From the NCBI RefSeq assembly GCF_001953865.1, contig NZ_MQUQ01000044.1, forward strand, positions 1 to 54,835: a DNA stretch of 54,835 nt, given 5' to 3'. Source of the DNA: Amycolatopsis coloradensis. Lineage in GTDB: Bacteria; Actinomycetota; Actinomycetes; Mycobacteriales; Pseudonocardiaceae. This document shows positions 16,228 through 24,286 of the stretch, one piece after another. A program made the position numbers and the translations under genes. The notes below the pieces were generated by a model. It ran no database searches. It was given only the letters and a program-made list of their open reading frames with translations, and was not told the origin of the DNA. Position 1 is the first letter of the stretch. Every line of letters starts with the position of its first letter.

Positions 16228-16932
16228 GTGAGTACTGTGATCCTTCTGCGCCACGGCAAATCCACGGCGAACGGTTCGGGCGTCCTCGCCGGGCGCACGC
16301 CCAAGGTCGGCCTGGACGACACCGGCCGCGCGCAGGCGGCCGCGCTCGTCGACCGGCTGGCGCCGATCCCGATCGCCGAAATCGTGGTCTCGCCGATGCT
16401 CCGCTGCCGTCAGACGGTCGCGAAGCTGGCCGAGGCACGCGGTCTCGACAAGCTCAAAGAGCCCGGTTTGTCCGAAGTGGATTACGGCGAGTGGACCGGC
16501 CGCGCACTCAAGGATCTGTTCAAGGAACCCCTGTGGCGGGTCGTGCAGGCACATCCCTCGGCCGCGGTCTTCCCCGGCGGGGAAGGACTGGCCGAGATGC
16601 AGGCGCGTTCGGTCGCGGCCGTCCGCGCGCACGACGCCCGGATCACCGCGAAGTACGGCGAGAACGCGGTCTGGCTCCTGTGCAGCCACGGCGACGTGAT
16701 CAAGTCGATCCTCGCCGACGCGCTCGGTCAGCATCTCGACGCCTTCCAGCGGATCGTGGTCGACCCGGCGTCGGTTTCGGTCGTCCGCTACACCGAGACT
16801 CGTCCGTTCGTGTTGCGGGTCAACGACAACGGCGGCGACCTCGCCGGTATCGCCCCGCCGGAACCCAAGGCCAAAGCCAAGCGCAGGAAGCAGAGCTCCG
16901 ACGCGGTGGTGGGCGGTAGCACCGGAGCGTGA
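16228..16932 (+). CDS. Histidine phosphatase family protein (phosphoglycerate-mutase-like)
   Basis: 234 aa. I chose the GTG at 16228 since the phosphatase fold starts immediately (STVILLRHGKSTAN) and a GTAGGGTGG box precedes it. The RHG motif (Arg8, His9) is the phosphohistidine site. LAGRTPKVGLDDTGRAQA and the second His region (LCSHGDVIKSILADALG) are typical of the actinobacterial subgroup that lies beside uppP. It is cytoplasmic, with an unknown small phosphorylated substrate. The C-terminal ~35 residues are a Lys-rich tail (PKAKAKRRKQ). It follows uppP but is separated from it by a palindrome. Confidence 0.9.
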   Translation: MSTVILLRHGKSTANGSGVLAGRTPKVGLDDTGRAQAAALVDRLAPIPIAEIVVSPMLRCRQTVAKLAEARGLDKLKEPGLSEVDYGEWTGRALKDLFKEPLWRVVQAHPSAAVFPGGEGLAEMQARSVAAVRAHDARITAKYGENAVWLLCSHGDVIKSILADALGQHLDAFQRIVVDPASVSVVRYTETRPFVLRVNDNGGDLAGIAPPEPKAKAKRRKQSSDAVVGGSTGA

Positions 16933-17034
16933 CCATCGCCGTCCGCGGTGTCACCGCCAGGACGGCATCCACCGGCCCCTCGCTGCCCGTAAGGTGGCCA
17001 GACCAGCAGATTCGACGACCCGGGAGCAACACCG

Positions 17035-19077
17035 ATGATTCCGCAGGACAACCCGTTCGCCGCGCCGAGTGAGCTGCCCTACGCCCTTCCGCCGTTCGAC
17101 CGGATCGCCGACGCGCACTTCCTTCCCGCCTTCGAGGCGGGCCTGGCCGAGCACGTCGCGGAGATCGACGAAATCGCCGGTTCCGCCGAACCGCCGACCT
17201 TCGAGAACACCATCGTCGCGCTCGAGAAGTCCGGCAGACTGCTGTCCCGCGTCTCCAGCGTGTTCTTCAACCTCGCCGGATCGAACGCGAACGACGAGAT
17301 CCAGCGCGTGCAGGCCGAAATGGCGCCGCGGCTGGCCGCGCACGCCGACGCGATCAACCTGAACCCCGCGTTGTTCGCCCGGATCAACTCGCTGTTCGAG
17401 CGCAGGCACGAACTCGGCCTCGACACCGAGTCGCTGCGACTGCTGGAGCGGCACCACACCGACGTCCGCCGTGCCGGTGCCGGGCTTCCCGACGCCGACC
17501 AGAAGCGCCTGCGTGAGCTGAACGAGCAACTCTCGACGCTCTCGACCCGCTTCCAGCAGAACCTGCTGAAGGACACCAACGAACTCGCGGTGGTCGTCGA
17601 CGACGTCGCGGAACTCACCGGGCTGGGCGAGGACGAGATCGCCACGGCCGCCGGGACCGCCGGCGAGGAGGGCAAGTACGTCCTCAAACTGACGCTGCCG
17701 ACCGCGCAGGCGGCACTGGCCTCGCTGGAGGACCGCGCCCTGCGCGAGCGGATCTTCACCGCGTCGGTGTCCCGCGGCAACCGGCGCAACGAGTTCGACA
17801 ACAACGAGATCGTGGCCCGGCTGGTCCGGCTGCGTGCCGAGCGGGCCGCCGTGCTCGGCTTCCCCGACCACGCCTCGTACGTCATCGAAGACGAGACCGC
17901 GAAGACCGCCGAGGCCGCGGTCGGGCTGCTCGAACGCCTCGCGCCGGTCGCGGTCGCCAACGCCAAGGCGGAGGCGGAAGAACTCCAGCGCTACCTCGAA
18001 GCCGACATCCCCGGCGCGATCCTGCGGCCGTGGGACTGGGCGTTCTACGCCGAGCGCGTCCGCAAGGACCGGTTCGAGGTCGACACCGCGGCGCTGCGCC
18101 CGTACTTCGAGCTGAACCGTGTCCTGACCGACGGTGTCTTCTTCGCCGCGACCAATCTCTACGGCCTGACCTTCACCGAGCGGGAAGACCTGCCGAAGTA
18201 CCACCCCGAGGTTCGGATCTTCGAGGTCTTCGACGCCGACGGCACCGAACTCGGCCTGTTCCTGCTCGACTACTACGCCCGCGACTCGAAGCGCGGCGGC
18301 GCCTGGATGAACAACTTCGTCGACCAGACGAAGGTGCTGGGCACCAAGACGGTGGTGGTGAACGTGCTCAACGTCGCCAAGCCGCCACCGGGGGAGCCGA
18401 CCCTGCTGACCTTCGACGAGGTCGTCACCGCGTTCCACGAGTTCGGGCACGCACTGCACTCGCTGCTTTCGGATGTCCAGTACCCGACGTTCTCCGGCAC
18501 CAATGTCCCGCGTGACTTCGTCGAATACCCCTCGCAGGTCAACGAGATGTGGATGCTCTGGCCCGAGGTGCTGGCCAACTACGCCAAACACCACGTGACC
18601 GGCGAGCCGCTGCCGCAGGAGCAGATCGACAAGCTTCTGGCGTCGCAGCAGTACGGCGAAGGGTTCTCCACGACCGAGTATCTCGCCGCGACCCTCCTCG
18701 ACCAGGCTTGGCACGCGCTCGGCACCGAGGACGTCGTCGACGACGTCCAGCGGTTCGAGGCCGAGGCGCTGACGAAGGCCGGTGTCGCGCTGGAAGCGGT
18801 GCCGCCGCGCTACCGCACCACCTACTTCGCGCACATCTTCAGCGGCGGCTACAGCGCCGGGTACTACTCCTACATCTGGAGCGAGGTCCTCGACGCCGAC
18901 ACCGTGCAGTGGTTCCGCGAGAACGGCGGCCTCACCAGGGAGAACGGTGACCACTTCCGTCGCAAGCTGCTCGGCCGGGGCGGCAGCGTCGACCCGATGG
19001 CCGCGTTCCGCGCCTTCCGTGGCCGCGACCCGGAGATCGAGCCACTGCTGAAGCGCCGCGGTCTCGCCGGGGCCTGA
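17035..19077 (+). CDS. M3-family metallopeptidase (peptidyl-dipeptidase/oligopeptidase type)
   Basis: 680 aa, the usual length. The ATG follows CGGGAG. It is a cytoplasmic zinc oligopeptidase of the thimet oligopeptidase/Dcp family, hydrolysing short peptides. The zinc motif HEFGH is at residues 468-472, with the third ligand Glu497 in FVEYPSQVNEMW. The C-terminal YFAHIFSGGYSAGYYSYIWSEV is the conserved substrate-binding segment. All key residues are present. It stands alone and its 3' end carries a long perfect palindrome shared with other sites in the window. Confidence 0.95.
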   Translation: MIPQDNPFAAPSELPYALPPFDRIADAHFLPAFEAGLAEHVAEIDEIAGSAEPPTFENTIVALEKSGRLLSRVSSVFFNLAGSNANDEIQRVQAEMAPRLAAHADAINLNPALFARINSLFERRHELGLDTESLRLLERHHTDVRRAGAGLPDADQKRLRELNEQLSTLSTRFQQNLLKDTNELAVVVDDVAELTGLGEDEIATAAGTAGEEGKYVLKLTLPTAQAALASLEDRALRERIFTASVSRGNRRNEFDNNEIVARLVRLRAERAAVLGFPDHASYVIEDETAKTAEAAVGLLERLAPVAVANAKAEAEELQRYLEADIPGAILRPWDWAFYAERVRKDRFEVDTAALRPYFELNRVLTDGVFFAATNLYGLTFTEREDLPKYHPEVRIFEVFDADGTELGLFLLDYYARDSKRGGAWMNNFVDQTKVLGTKTVVVNVLNVAKPPPGEPTLLTFDEVVTAFHEFGHALHSLLSDVQYPTFSGTNVPRDFVEYPSQVNEMWMLWPEVLANYAKHHVTGEPLPQEQIDKLLASQQYGEGFSTTEYLAATLLDQAWHALGTEDVVDDVQRFEAEALTKAGVALEAVPPRYRTTYFAHIFSGGYSAGYYSYIWSEVLDADTVQWFRENGGLTRENGDHFRRKLLGRGGSVDPMAAFRAFRGRDPEIEPLLKRRGLAGA

Positions 19078-19116
19078 CCAACCCGACCCACTCGACACCG
19101 GCGCGCTGGTCGCCAG

Positions 19117-19175
19117 AAGTACATGAAGGCCCCCTTCCTTGCGTCTATCGCAGGGAAGGGGGCCTTCATGTACTT
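19117..19175. terminator. 22-bp perfect palindrome (family A, copy 1)
   Basis: The arms contain TACATGAAGGCCCCCTTCC and its complement (19117-19138 and 19154-19175), with a 15-base loop. It lies between the convergent M3 peptidase and PAP2 genes, so a bidirectional terminator is likely. The same core recurs at 36915-36947 and 39320-39370. Confidence 0.6.
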
Positions 19176-19290
19176 GGGGGGACTGCAAAGTCGAGGGCTT
19201 GGAGGATCTGGGACATTTCCGGGACCCTTCGGCAGGCGCAGGGGAGCGGTTCTTGGCCACCGGGCTCACCGGTCAGTTGCTGTCTAAAGT

Positions 19291-19320
19291 GTATAACGAC
19301 CTATACGGCGCGGGTCAAGT
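19291..19320 (-). promoter_or_regulatory. Minus-strand promoter with embedded palindromic operator
   Basis: On the minus strand TTGACC, a 17-base spacer and TATACA form a near-consensus promoter. The palindrome GTATA-N6-TATAC (19291-19306) fills the spacer and -10 region, as expected for a TetR-type operator. No minus-strand gene follows before the terminator at 19117-19175. A near-identical site is at 22768-22783. Confidence 0.45.
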
Positions 19321-19938
19321 CAAAACAGCTTCGAGCACCAGGTAAACACCGCCACCGAGGACGACACCAGCAGTCGTTCCGGTCGTGACCTCGGCCCTGG
19401 TGTGGTCGCCGAGTTCGACGCGGGACCAGCAGACCCAGCCGACCCCGAGGAAGACCAGGGCGAGCCAGGGGCCGTACACGCGAATGAGCATGACGGCCGC
19501 GCCCGCCGCCACCATCGCGTGCATGGAGATCTTGAACTTGAAGCCGAACGTGATCGCCAGCGCGGCGATCAGGCAGACGAGTTCGGCGGCGGCGAGCGCG
19601 ATCATCTCGTGCGGAGCGCCGCCCGCGATCAGGATGACGAATCCGGCCGCCAGCGAGCCGATGCAGACCGCGAACGGGACGAGCCTGCCGGCGCGATCGG
19701 TCACGTGGTGGCTGTCCCACCTGCCTTTCTTCGCACCTCGCACGATCACCGCCATCGGGATCAGCGAACCGGTGACGCCGACGATGAGACCCCACAGGAC
19801 CGTCTCGCCGAGGTGGTAGCCGGTGACCTTCCAGGCGACGATCAGCGGCAGGCCGAGCACCCAGACCCACGGGGCGAGTACCTCGGTCGCGATCCGCGCG
19901 AGGCGGTGGCGTGTCCCGGCAGCTTCCGTGGTCGGCAT
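19315..19938 (-). CDS. PAP2-superfamily membrane phosphatase-like protein
   Basis: 207 aa from the ATG at 19938 (MPTTEAAGTRHRLAR), with GGAG 10 bases upstream; longer starts are possible. About six transmembrane segments are seen, including WVLGLPLIVAWKVTGY, VLWGLIVGVTGSLIPMAVIV, VPFAVCIGSLAAGFVILIAG and MIALAAAELVCLIAALAITF. The PAP2 pattern is recognisable as FKISMHA and later SRVELGDHTRAEVTTG, which carries the conserved Arg and His. The first motif is weak. It probably acts on a lipid phosphate at the membrane. It lies downstream of the beta-helix gene but is separated from it by a terminator. Confidence 0.75.
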   Translation of the reverse strand: MPTTEAAGTRHRLARIATEVLAPWVWVLGLPLIVAWKVTGYHLGETVLWGLIVGVTGSLIPMAVIVRGAKKGRWDSHHVTDRAGRLVPFAVCIGSLAAGFVILIAGGAPHEMIALAAAELVCLIAALAITFGFKFKISMHAMVAAGAAVMLIRVYGPWLALVFLGVGWVCWSRVELGDHTRAEVTTGTTAGVVLGGGVYLVLEAVLT

Positions 19939-19972
19939 GGCGCGTGGTCTCCTCAAGATCGTGGCCGGAACG

Positions 19973-20002
19973 GCTCCTGCCGGGCGCGTGCCCGGCAGGA
20001 GC
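19973..20002 (-). terminator. Terminator of the beta-helix gene
   Basis: A perfect 13-bp stem (GCTCCTGCCGGGC and complement) with a 4-base loop lies just after the minus-strand stop at 20008. Confidence 0.65.
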
Positions 20003-20007
20003 GTTGA

Positions 20008-21801
20008 TCATCGTTCCAGACCGCGGCGTCCCACCCGCGCGAGGATGTCGGCGCCCGCCGGATCGGCCCGGACTTCCTTGTCGAAGTTCTCCTTGGACAG
20101 CAAGGTGTTCCCGGCCACGGTCACCGTCTCGGGCGGCTCGCCGTCCGGCTGGACGTCCCAGAAGTTGCCGAGGAAGGCGACGTTCTCCATCGGCGGGCCG
20201 ACCTGGAGCACGATCGGGGTGTCGGCGCCGTGGACGATGTTGCCGACGACGGTGATCCAGGCGGCGCCGTAGTCGGCGTAGAGCCCGAAGTTGTATGAGG
20301 TGAGAACGTCCCGGATCACGTTGCCACGGACCACCGCGCCGCCGGCGAACGACGAACCCTGCGGCGCGGAGAGGTAGATCCCGCCGCCGTCCATCAGCTT
20401 CCCCATGGTGCGTTCGACCAGGTTCGCGATCACCTGGGTGCCCTTGGCCCGCTCGCCTCCGGTGATCACGATGCCGTTGTGCGGGACGTCGTGGATCTCG
20501 TTGTGCGCCACGGTCGTCTCTTCAGACTCGACCACGATGACGGCGGACGAGCCGCGGTACTCGGTGCCGATGTGGTGGACGAGGTTGTCCTCGAGCGCGA
20601 CCCGGGTGCTCTCGTGGACGGCGATCCCGCTGCCCGAGATCTCGTCGAAGACGTTCGATCGGATCTCGACGTCGGTGCTGTCCTCGACCAGCAGTCCGCC
20701 CGCGCCCAGACGAGTGAAGTGGTTGTCCTCCAGCGTGACCTGGCGGACCGCGGTGAGACTGACGTTGGCCGGCAACTGGACCGGGCTCGCCGGGACATGG
20801 ACGTAGCCCACGTCCGCACCCAGGTCGATCTTCTGGAACTCGCCCTGCTCGTGGCGAGCGTTCCCGTGATAGTGCAGGTAGCCGCCGGTGCGGGTGGGGC
20901 CCGACCAGGCCACGTCGGCGAAGGTGAAGCCGCGCAGGACGAGGTCGTGCACGCCTTGCCCGCTGACGAGCGTTTCGAGGACTGGCACGACGACGGTGGT
21001 CTTGCCGATCTCCTCGCCGGGGCGCGGGCGGTAGTGCAGGACGTGGGCGCCCGGTTCGGTGCGGTCGACGGCGAAGGTGCCCGGCTCGGTCAGGAAGGCC
21101 ACGTTGTTCTCGAGTACGGAAGGCGCGGCGAGACCGTCCCAAGTCCCGTCTCCACCGGCGCCGTACCACTTCGAATCGTAGAGGGACTTGGCGTTGTCGA
21201 AGGCCGGTCGGGCCATGGTGATGGTGGTCGAGGCGTCGTCGCCGGAGATCGACGCGACCGCGAGCCGGGCTTCGGACCACGGGTAGACACCGGGGTAGAC
21301 GAACTCCAGTCCGGACGGGTCCGGCCACGACTGAGGTTCCACACTGTCCGTGACGTAACCAGTCTCGATTTTCGTCACGGTACCCGGTAAACCGCTCTTG
21401 CGGGCGGCCCGTGTGGCGGGGCGGCCGTCCACGGTGAGCCGTCGTGGTTCCAGATCGCCGATGGATACGGTCCAGACGCCGTCGTCGCCGGCCGACCAGC
21501 CGTTGATCGCACGGCCGCCGCTCAGTTCGACCTTTGCCTGGTCAGGCGTTCCGTAGCCGTGCGCCTGGTAGATCACACGGAAACCGTTTTCGCCGGAATC
21601 CGCCAGTGTGTCGTCGAGAGCGAAGGGTTCTTCGAGGTGGTAGACACCGCTGGTGAAGGTGACGATGATGTCCCCGGTCATCCCGGCGGTGACGGCACGG
21701 ACGGCTTCTTGTGCCGCTCTCGGGGTGGCGAAAGGCCGGTCGACGGTGCCGGGCCAGTCGTCCTGGCCGTCAGGGGACACGTGCAACCTGATTTCGGGCA
21801 T
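20008..21801 (-). CDS. Right-handed parallel beta-helix repeat protein (polysaccharide-active-like)
   Basis: 597 aa with an ATG start preceded by TAGGAG. It opens IRLHVSPDGQDDWPGTVDRP, FATPRAAQEAVRAV, the characteristic start of beta-helix glycoside hydrolase/lyase-like proteins. The middle carries Asn-rich turns of the helix (LEDNHFTRLGAGGLLVEDST, VEIRSNVFDEISGSGIAVHE, ALEDNLVHHIG, VAHNEIHDVPHNGIVITGGE). No secretion signal is visible, so it may act in the cytoplasm or leave by another route. It is divergent from the TetR gene, which probably represses it. The exact sugar substrate cannot be assigned. Confidence 0.85.
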   Translation of the reverse strand: MPEIRLHVSPDGQDDWPGTVDRPFATPRAAQEAVRAVTAGMTGDIIVTFTSGVYHLEEPFALDDTLADSGENGFRVIYQAHGYGTPDQAKVELSGGRAINGWSAGDDGVWTVSIGDLEPRRLTVDGRPATRAARKSGLPGTVTKIETGYVTDSVEPQSWPDPSGLEFVYPGVYPWSEARLAVASISGDDASTTITMARPAFDNAKSLYDSKWYGAGGDGTWDGLAAPSVLENNVAFLTEPGTFAVDRTEPGAHVLHYRPRPGEEIGKTTVVVPVLETLVSGQGVHDLVLRGFTFADVAWSGPTRTGGYLHYHGNARHEQGEFQKIDLGADVGYVHVPASPVQLPANVSLTAVRQVTLEDNHFTRLGAGGLLVEDSTDVEIRSNVFDEISGSGIAVHESTRVALEDNLVHHIGTEYRGSSAVIVVESEETTVAHNEIHDVPHNGIVITGGERAKGTQVIANLVERTMGKLMDGGGIYLSAPQGSSFAGGAVVRGNVIRDVLTSYNFGLYADYGAAWITVVGNIVHGADTPIVLQVGPPMENVAFLGNFWDVQPDGEPPETVTVAGNTLLSKENFDKEVRADPAGADILARVGRRGLER

Positions 21802-21822
21802 GCCGAAGCGCTCCTAAGGAAT

Positions 21823-21837
21823 GTTTATGGGATATAC
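21823..21837. promoter_or_regulatory. Probable TetR operator in the divergent intergenic region
   Basis: GTTTAT-GGG-ATATAC is an imperfect palindrome inside the 66-base gap between the beta-helix and TetR starts. A second GGTTTAT follows at about 21841. It is similar in style to, but not the same as, the GTATA-N6-TATAC sites at 19291 and 22768. Confidence 0.4.
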
Positions 21838-21867
21838 TGAGGTTTATCAGCTAAACACGCGCGAGCG

Positions 21868-22758
21868 ATGAGAGTCAAGGGAGAAGCGGTGGCGGAAGAC
21901 GACGCGCAGCCGGATCCGGAGCGCGCGATCGAGCTGCTGTGGGGAGCGCCAGAGCCGGATCGGCCCGGGCTGAGTCTCGGCCGGATCATCGCGGCGGCAG
22001 TCGAGGTCGCGGACACCGAAGGGCTCGGTGCGCTGTCGATGCGCAAAGTCGCGGAGCGATTCGGCACCACCACGATGTCGCTCTACCGGTACGTTCCCGG
22101 CAAAGCGGAGCTGGTGGAACTCATGCGTGACGCCGTGTACGGCGAATTCCCCGTGGAGCCCGCGGCCGGCCTCGACTGGCGGACCGGTCTCGAACGCTGG
22201 GCACGGCGGGCATGGGAACTGCACCGACGGCATCCCTGGCTGGTCGACAGTGCCGGAACCCGGCGCCTGCCGGGGCCGAACATCATGGCCGGCTACGACC
22301 ATGCCCTCGACGTCGCGTCACGCAGTGGTCTGGCGCCCGCGCAGGTGATCGCGGTGGTGAACCTGGTCGGCGGATTCGTCGAGTCCGTCGCGCGCCAGGC
22401 GGGGGAGACCGCGGAGCTCCAGCGACGCACGGGTGTTTCCCATGAACAGTGGTGGAGCGAACGCGAGTCGCTGTTCGAGCGCCTCGACGTGTACCCGGCG
22501 CTGGAGAGGTTGTGGAAGGCCGGGGGCATGGACACGCCGCTCGACCCCTTCGAGTTCGGACTGCAACGCACTCTCGACGGCGTCCAGATGCTCGTTGAGA
22601 GTCAGGGGAGTGAGGTAACGCGTGACGAAATTGGAGGAGGGGAGTGTGTCATGTGCGGCCAACCGCTGGACGGGGGAGGGCGGGGCAGGCCCCGGGACTA
22701 CTGCTCGAGGGCCTGTCAGCAGCGCGCGTATCGGCAACGCCGATCCACGCGTTCCTGA
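21868..22758 (+). CDS. TetR-family regulator with C-terminal four-cysteine (zinc-ribbon-like) extension
   Basis: 296 aa. The helix-turn-helix is at residues ~53-82 (LSMRKVAERFGTTTMSLYRY). The ligand-binding domain of the TetR_C type covers ~90-250. The last 37 residues contain CxxC (Cys260, Cys263) and CSRAC (Cys279, Cys283) within CGQPL...GRPRDYCSRACQQRAYR, a short motif found at the ends of several actinobacterial regulators and probably zinc-binding. It is divergent from, and probably controls, the beta-helix gene. The start could be shifted slightly; the ATG at 21868 has only a weak ribosome-binding site. Confidence 0.88.
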   Translation: MRVKGEAVAEDDAQPDPERAIELLWGAPEPDRPGLSLGRIIAAAVEVADTEGLGALSMRKVAERFGTTTMSLYRYVPGKAELVELMRDAVYGEFPVEPAAGLDWRTGLERWARRAWELHRRHPWLVDSAGTRRLPGPNIMAGYDHALDVASRSGLAPAQVIAVVNLVGGFVESVARQAGETAELQRRTGVSHEQWWSERESLFERLDVYPALERLWKAGGMDTPLDPFEFGLQRTLDGVQMLVESQGSEVTRDEIGGGECVMCGQPLDGGGRGRPRDYCSRACQQRAYRQRRSTRS

Positions 22759-22767
22759 ACTTCAAAT

Positions 22768-22783
22768 GTATAACGCCCTATAC
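22768..22783. promoter_or_regulatory. Palindromic operator, second copy
   Basis: GTATAACGCCCTATAC; together with its flanks it matches 19289-19310 with two differences over 22 bases. It lies 10 bases after the TetR stop, in an AT-rich patch. On the minus strand a TATACA -10 box is present and the -35 is weak (TTTACT). Confidence 0.45.
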
Positions 22784-22918
22784 GGCCAAGTAAAAGACAA
22801 GATCAACTTACCTCTTCACTAAAAAACAGCAAAGACTACCGAGAGTGCTGCCTGCTGTTGCGCCGTACTTCGGGGTCCGAATGGATCCGAGGCTGGCTCA
22901 GGGAGTTGTGAAGCGGAC

Positions 22919-23152
22919 TTACCTGATCAGATCGTCGAACTCGCCCGCCTTCGCTCCCAGTACGAAGGCGCGAATCTCGTGAGGCTCGAAAACGAGGACG
23001 GGGCTCTTCTCGCCGAGCTTCGAATCCCGCACACCGACGTAGCCGGGCACGGACGCATTGAATTCAACGCACCCGCTCGCGCCATTGCTGTAGCTGGATT
23101 TCCACCAGCCCGACACATTGGCAAGGGTGGGGCGGGGTGAATCAGTGGACAT
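22919..23152 (-). CDS. DUF397-domain protein
   Basis: 77 aa from the ATG at 23152; an in-frame TTG one codon earlier is less likely. The DUF397 signature is clear: WWKSSYSNGASGCVEF (usual W-x-K-SSYS...G-x-x-CVEV) followed by VGVRDSKLGEKSPVLVF and a short acidic end. DUF397 proteins are encoded next to XRE/DUF5753 regulators in actinomycetes, in pairs thought to work together, some toxin-antitoxin-like. It overlaps the XRE gene by 11 bases, so the two are co-translated. Confidence 0.93.
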   Translation of the reverse strand: MSTDSPRPTLANVSGWWKSSYSNGASGCVEFNASVPGYVGVRDSKLGEKSPVLVFEPHEIRAFVLGAKAGEFDDLIR

Positions 23153-24011
23153 CAAGTTCCTTTGCCAAGTAGTGGATCAGCTCGCGTGAGCGTTCAGGTT
23201 TCTCCGCCTGTACCTGCAAACGCTCGAACGTGTTCCGAAAGTCGAGCAGGGCCGCGGCACTTTCATAGTAGAGGCCTTCACGCCGGTTCTCGACATATAC
23301 GGTCCCAGGGTCGCCGTCGAACTCGGGCGGGTAGGTCAAGATGACGAACATGCCATCCGAAGCCCCGTGCGCACCTGCGGTGAAGGGCAGTACCTGGATG
23401 TCGATCTTCGGTCGTTCGGACAGGTCGATCAAATGTTGCAGTTGCTCGCGCATCACTGCCGGTCCGCCGATCTGACGTCGCAGGACGCTCTCGTCGAGAA
23501 TCGACCAGATCTGCGGGGCGTCATCAGGGCGATCCAGTATCTCCTGTCGTGCCATTCGTAAGTCGACCATGGCGTCCAATTCGGCTTCGGAGGACCACTT
23601 CCGGCCTTCACGCATGATCGCTCGCGCGTAGTCGCGGGTTTGGAACAGTCCGGGTAGTGCGACGAGGTCGACGGTGTTGATGCGTGCGGCGCCGGTTTCC
23701 AGCCCCAGATACAAAGTGAACCACTCGGGTACCGCGCGGTTGAATTTGATCCACCAGTCACGGCCGCGTTTCGCTCGGCGAGTCATGTCGCGGAAGAAGT
23801 CCGCCCGGTCCGGCACCCCGTAAAAAGTGAGCAGGACTTCCAGGTCCGCCGGCGCGGGCAGGTTTCGTGCCGTCTCGATATGCGCGATGACCGTGGTCGC
23901 CTTGCCGATGCGTTCCGCGGCGGCGGCTCGGTCGTAGCCGGCGGCTTCCCTGAGGCGTTTCATCTCGAGTGCGATCCAGCGTTTGACGGCAGTGGGATTC
24001 AGTGCGCTCAC
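23142..24011 (-). CDS. XRE helix-turn-helix regulator with DUF5753 domain
   Basis: 289 aa. I chose the GTG at 24011 because GAAGAGG lies upstream and the helix-turn-helix begins shortly after; the open frame continues upstream with unconvincing sequence. Residues ~15-70 form the XRE domain (LREAAGYDRAAAAERIGKAT, TVIAHIETARNLPAPADLEVLL). Residues ~100-285 form DUF5753 (VALPGLFQTRDYARAIM, LDRPDDAPQIWSILDESVLR, HLIDLSERPKIDIQVLPF). It resembles WhiJ-type regulators of development and antibiotic production. It overlaps its DUF397 partner. It is divergent from the small peptide/ThiF operon across a set of iterons that is its likely binding site. Confidence 0.92.
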   Translation of the reverse strand: MSALNPTAVKRWIALEMKRLREAAGYDRAAAAERIGKATTVIAHIETARNLPAPADLEVLLTFYGVPDRADFFRDMTRRAKRGRDWWIKFNRAVPEWFTLYLGLETGAARINTVDLVALPGLFQTRDYARAIMREGRKWSSEAELDAMVDLRMARQEILDRPDDAPQIWSILDESVLRRQIGGPAVMREQLQHLIDLSERPKIDIQVLPFTAGAHGASDGMFVILTYPPEFDGDPGTVYVENRREGLYYESAAALLDFRNTFERLQVQAEKPERSRELIHYLAKELDVH

Positions 24012-24090
24012 GAGTTCACCACCTCTTCGCGGTTGATCACGGACTGCGACCACGAAGTCACCTGCATGGCCCACGGTGCAGCTATAGACG

Positions 24091-24150
24091 TCCACAATGT
24101 GAAGCTCTACATTTGAGACGTCTACAACTAGGAAGTCTACATTGTAGAGG
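24091..24150. repeat. Four 15-bp iterons in the divergent promoter region
   Basis: TCCACA at 24091 and TCTACA at 24106, 24121 and 24136 start at exact 15-base intervals. The fourth unit contains the perfect 13-bp palindrome TCTACATTGTAGA. The array covers the space between the XRE gene and the small peptide ORF and overlaps a possible promoter (TTGAGA at 24113, TACATT at 24138). A GGTGAC-GGG-GTCACC palindrome follows directly (24149-24163). These are probably operators of the XRE/DUF397 pair. Confidence 0.7.
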
Positions 24151-24202
24151 TGACGGGGTCACCAGTGGGTCTGGGCGAGTCGAGCGCGGGAGGAGGCTGA
24201 CG

Positions 24203-24271
24203 ATGATCGAGATCGTGATGGTGGAGCGCACCGACGCGGTACACCACGTCTACAGCCACGACAACGGCTGA
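24203..24271 (+). CDS. 22-residue peptide, possible precursor of the adjacent ThiF enzyme
   Basis: The ATG is preceded by GGGAGGAGG with six-base spacing, the strongest ribosome-binding site seen in the window. The peptide begins MIEIVMVERTDAVHH and ends VYSHDNG. It has three His, no Cys and a C-terminal Gly. It ends 15 bases before the RRE-ThiF gene, which has its own GGAGAGGG. The position, the strong translation signal and a C-terminal Gly (E1-like enzymes adenylate C-terminal carboxylates) fit a modified-peptide precursor. It could also be a translated leader. There is no database support, and this is inference. Confidence 0.5.
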   Translation: MIEIVMVERTDAVHHVYSHDNG

Positions 24272-24286
24272 TCGGAGAGGGTTCTG

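Noticed and set aside
16951..19269. Minus-strand open frame of 772 codons opposite the M3 peptidase
   Set aside because: Antisense shadow; the plus strand has HEFGH and all family motifs.
24149..24163. GGTGAC-GGG-GTCACC palindrome as a fifth iteron
   Set aside because: It continues the 15-base register but does not share the TCTACA core; listed only as an adjacent palindrome.
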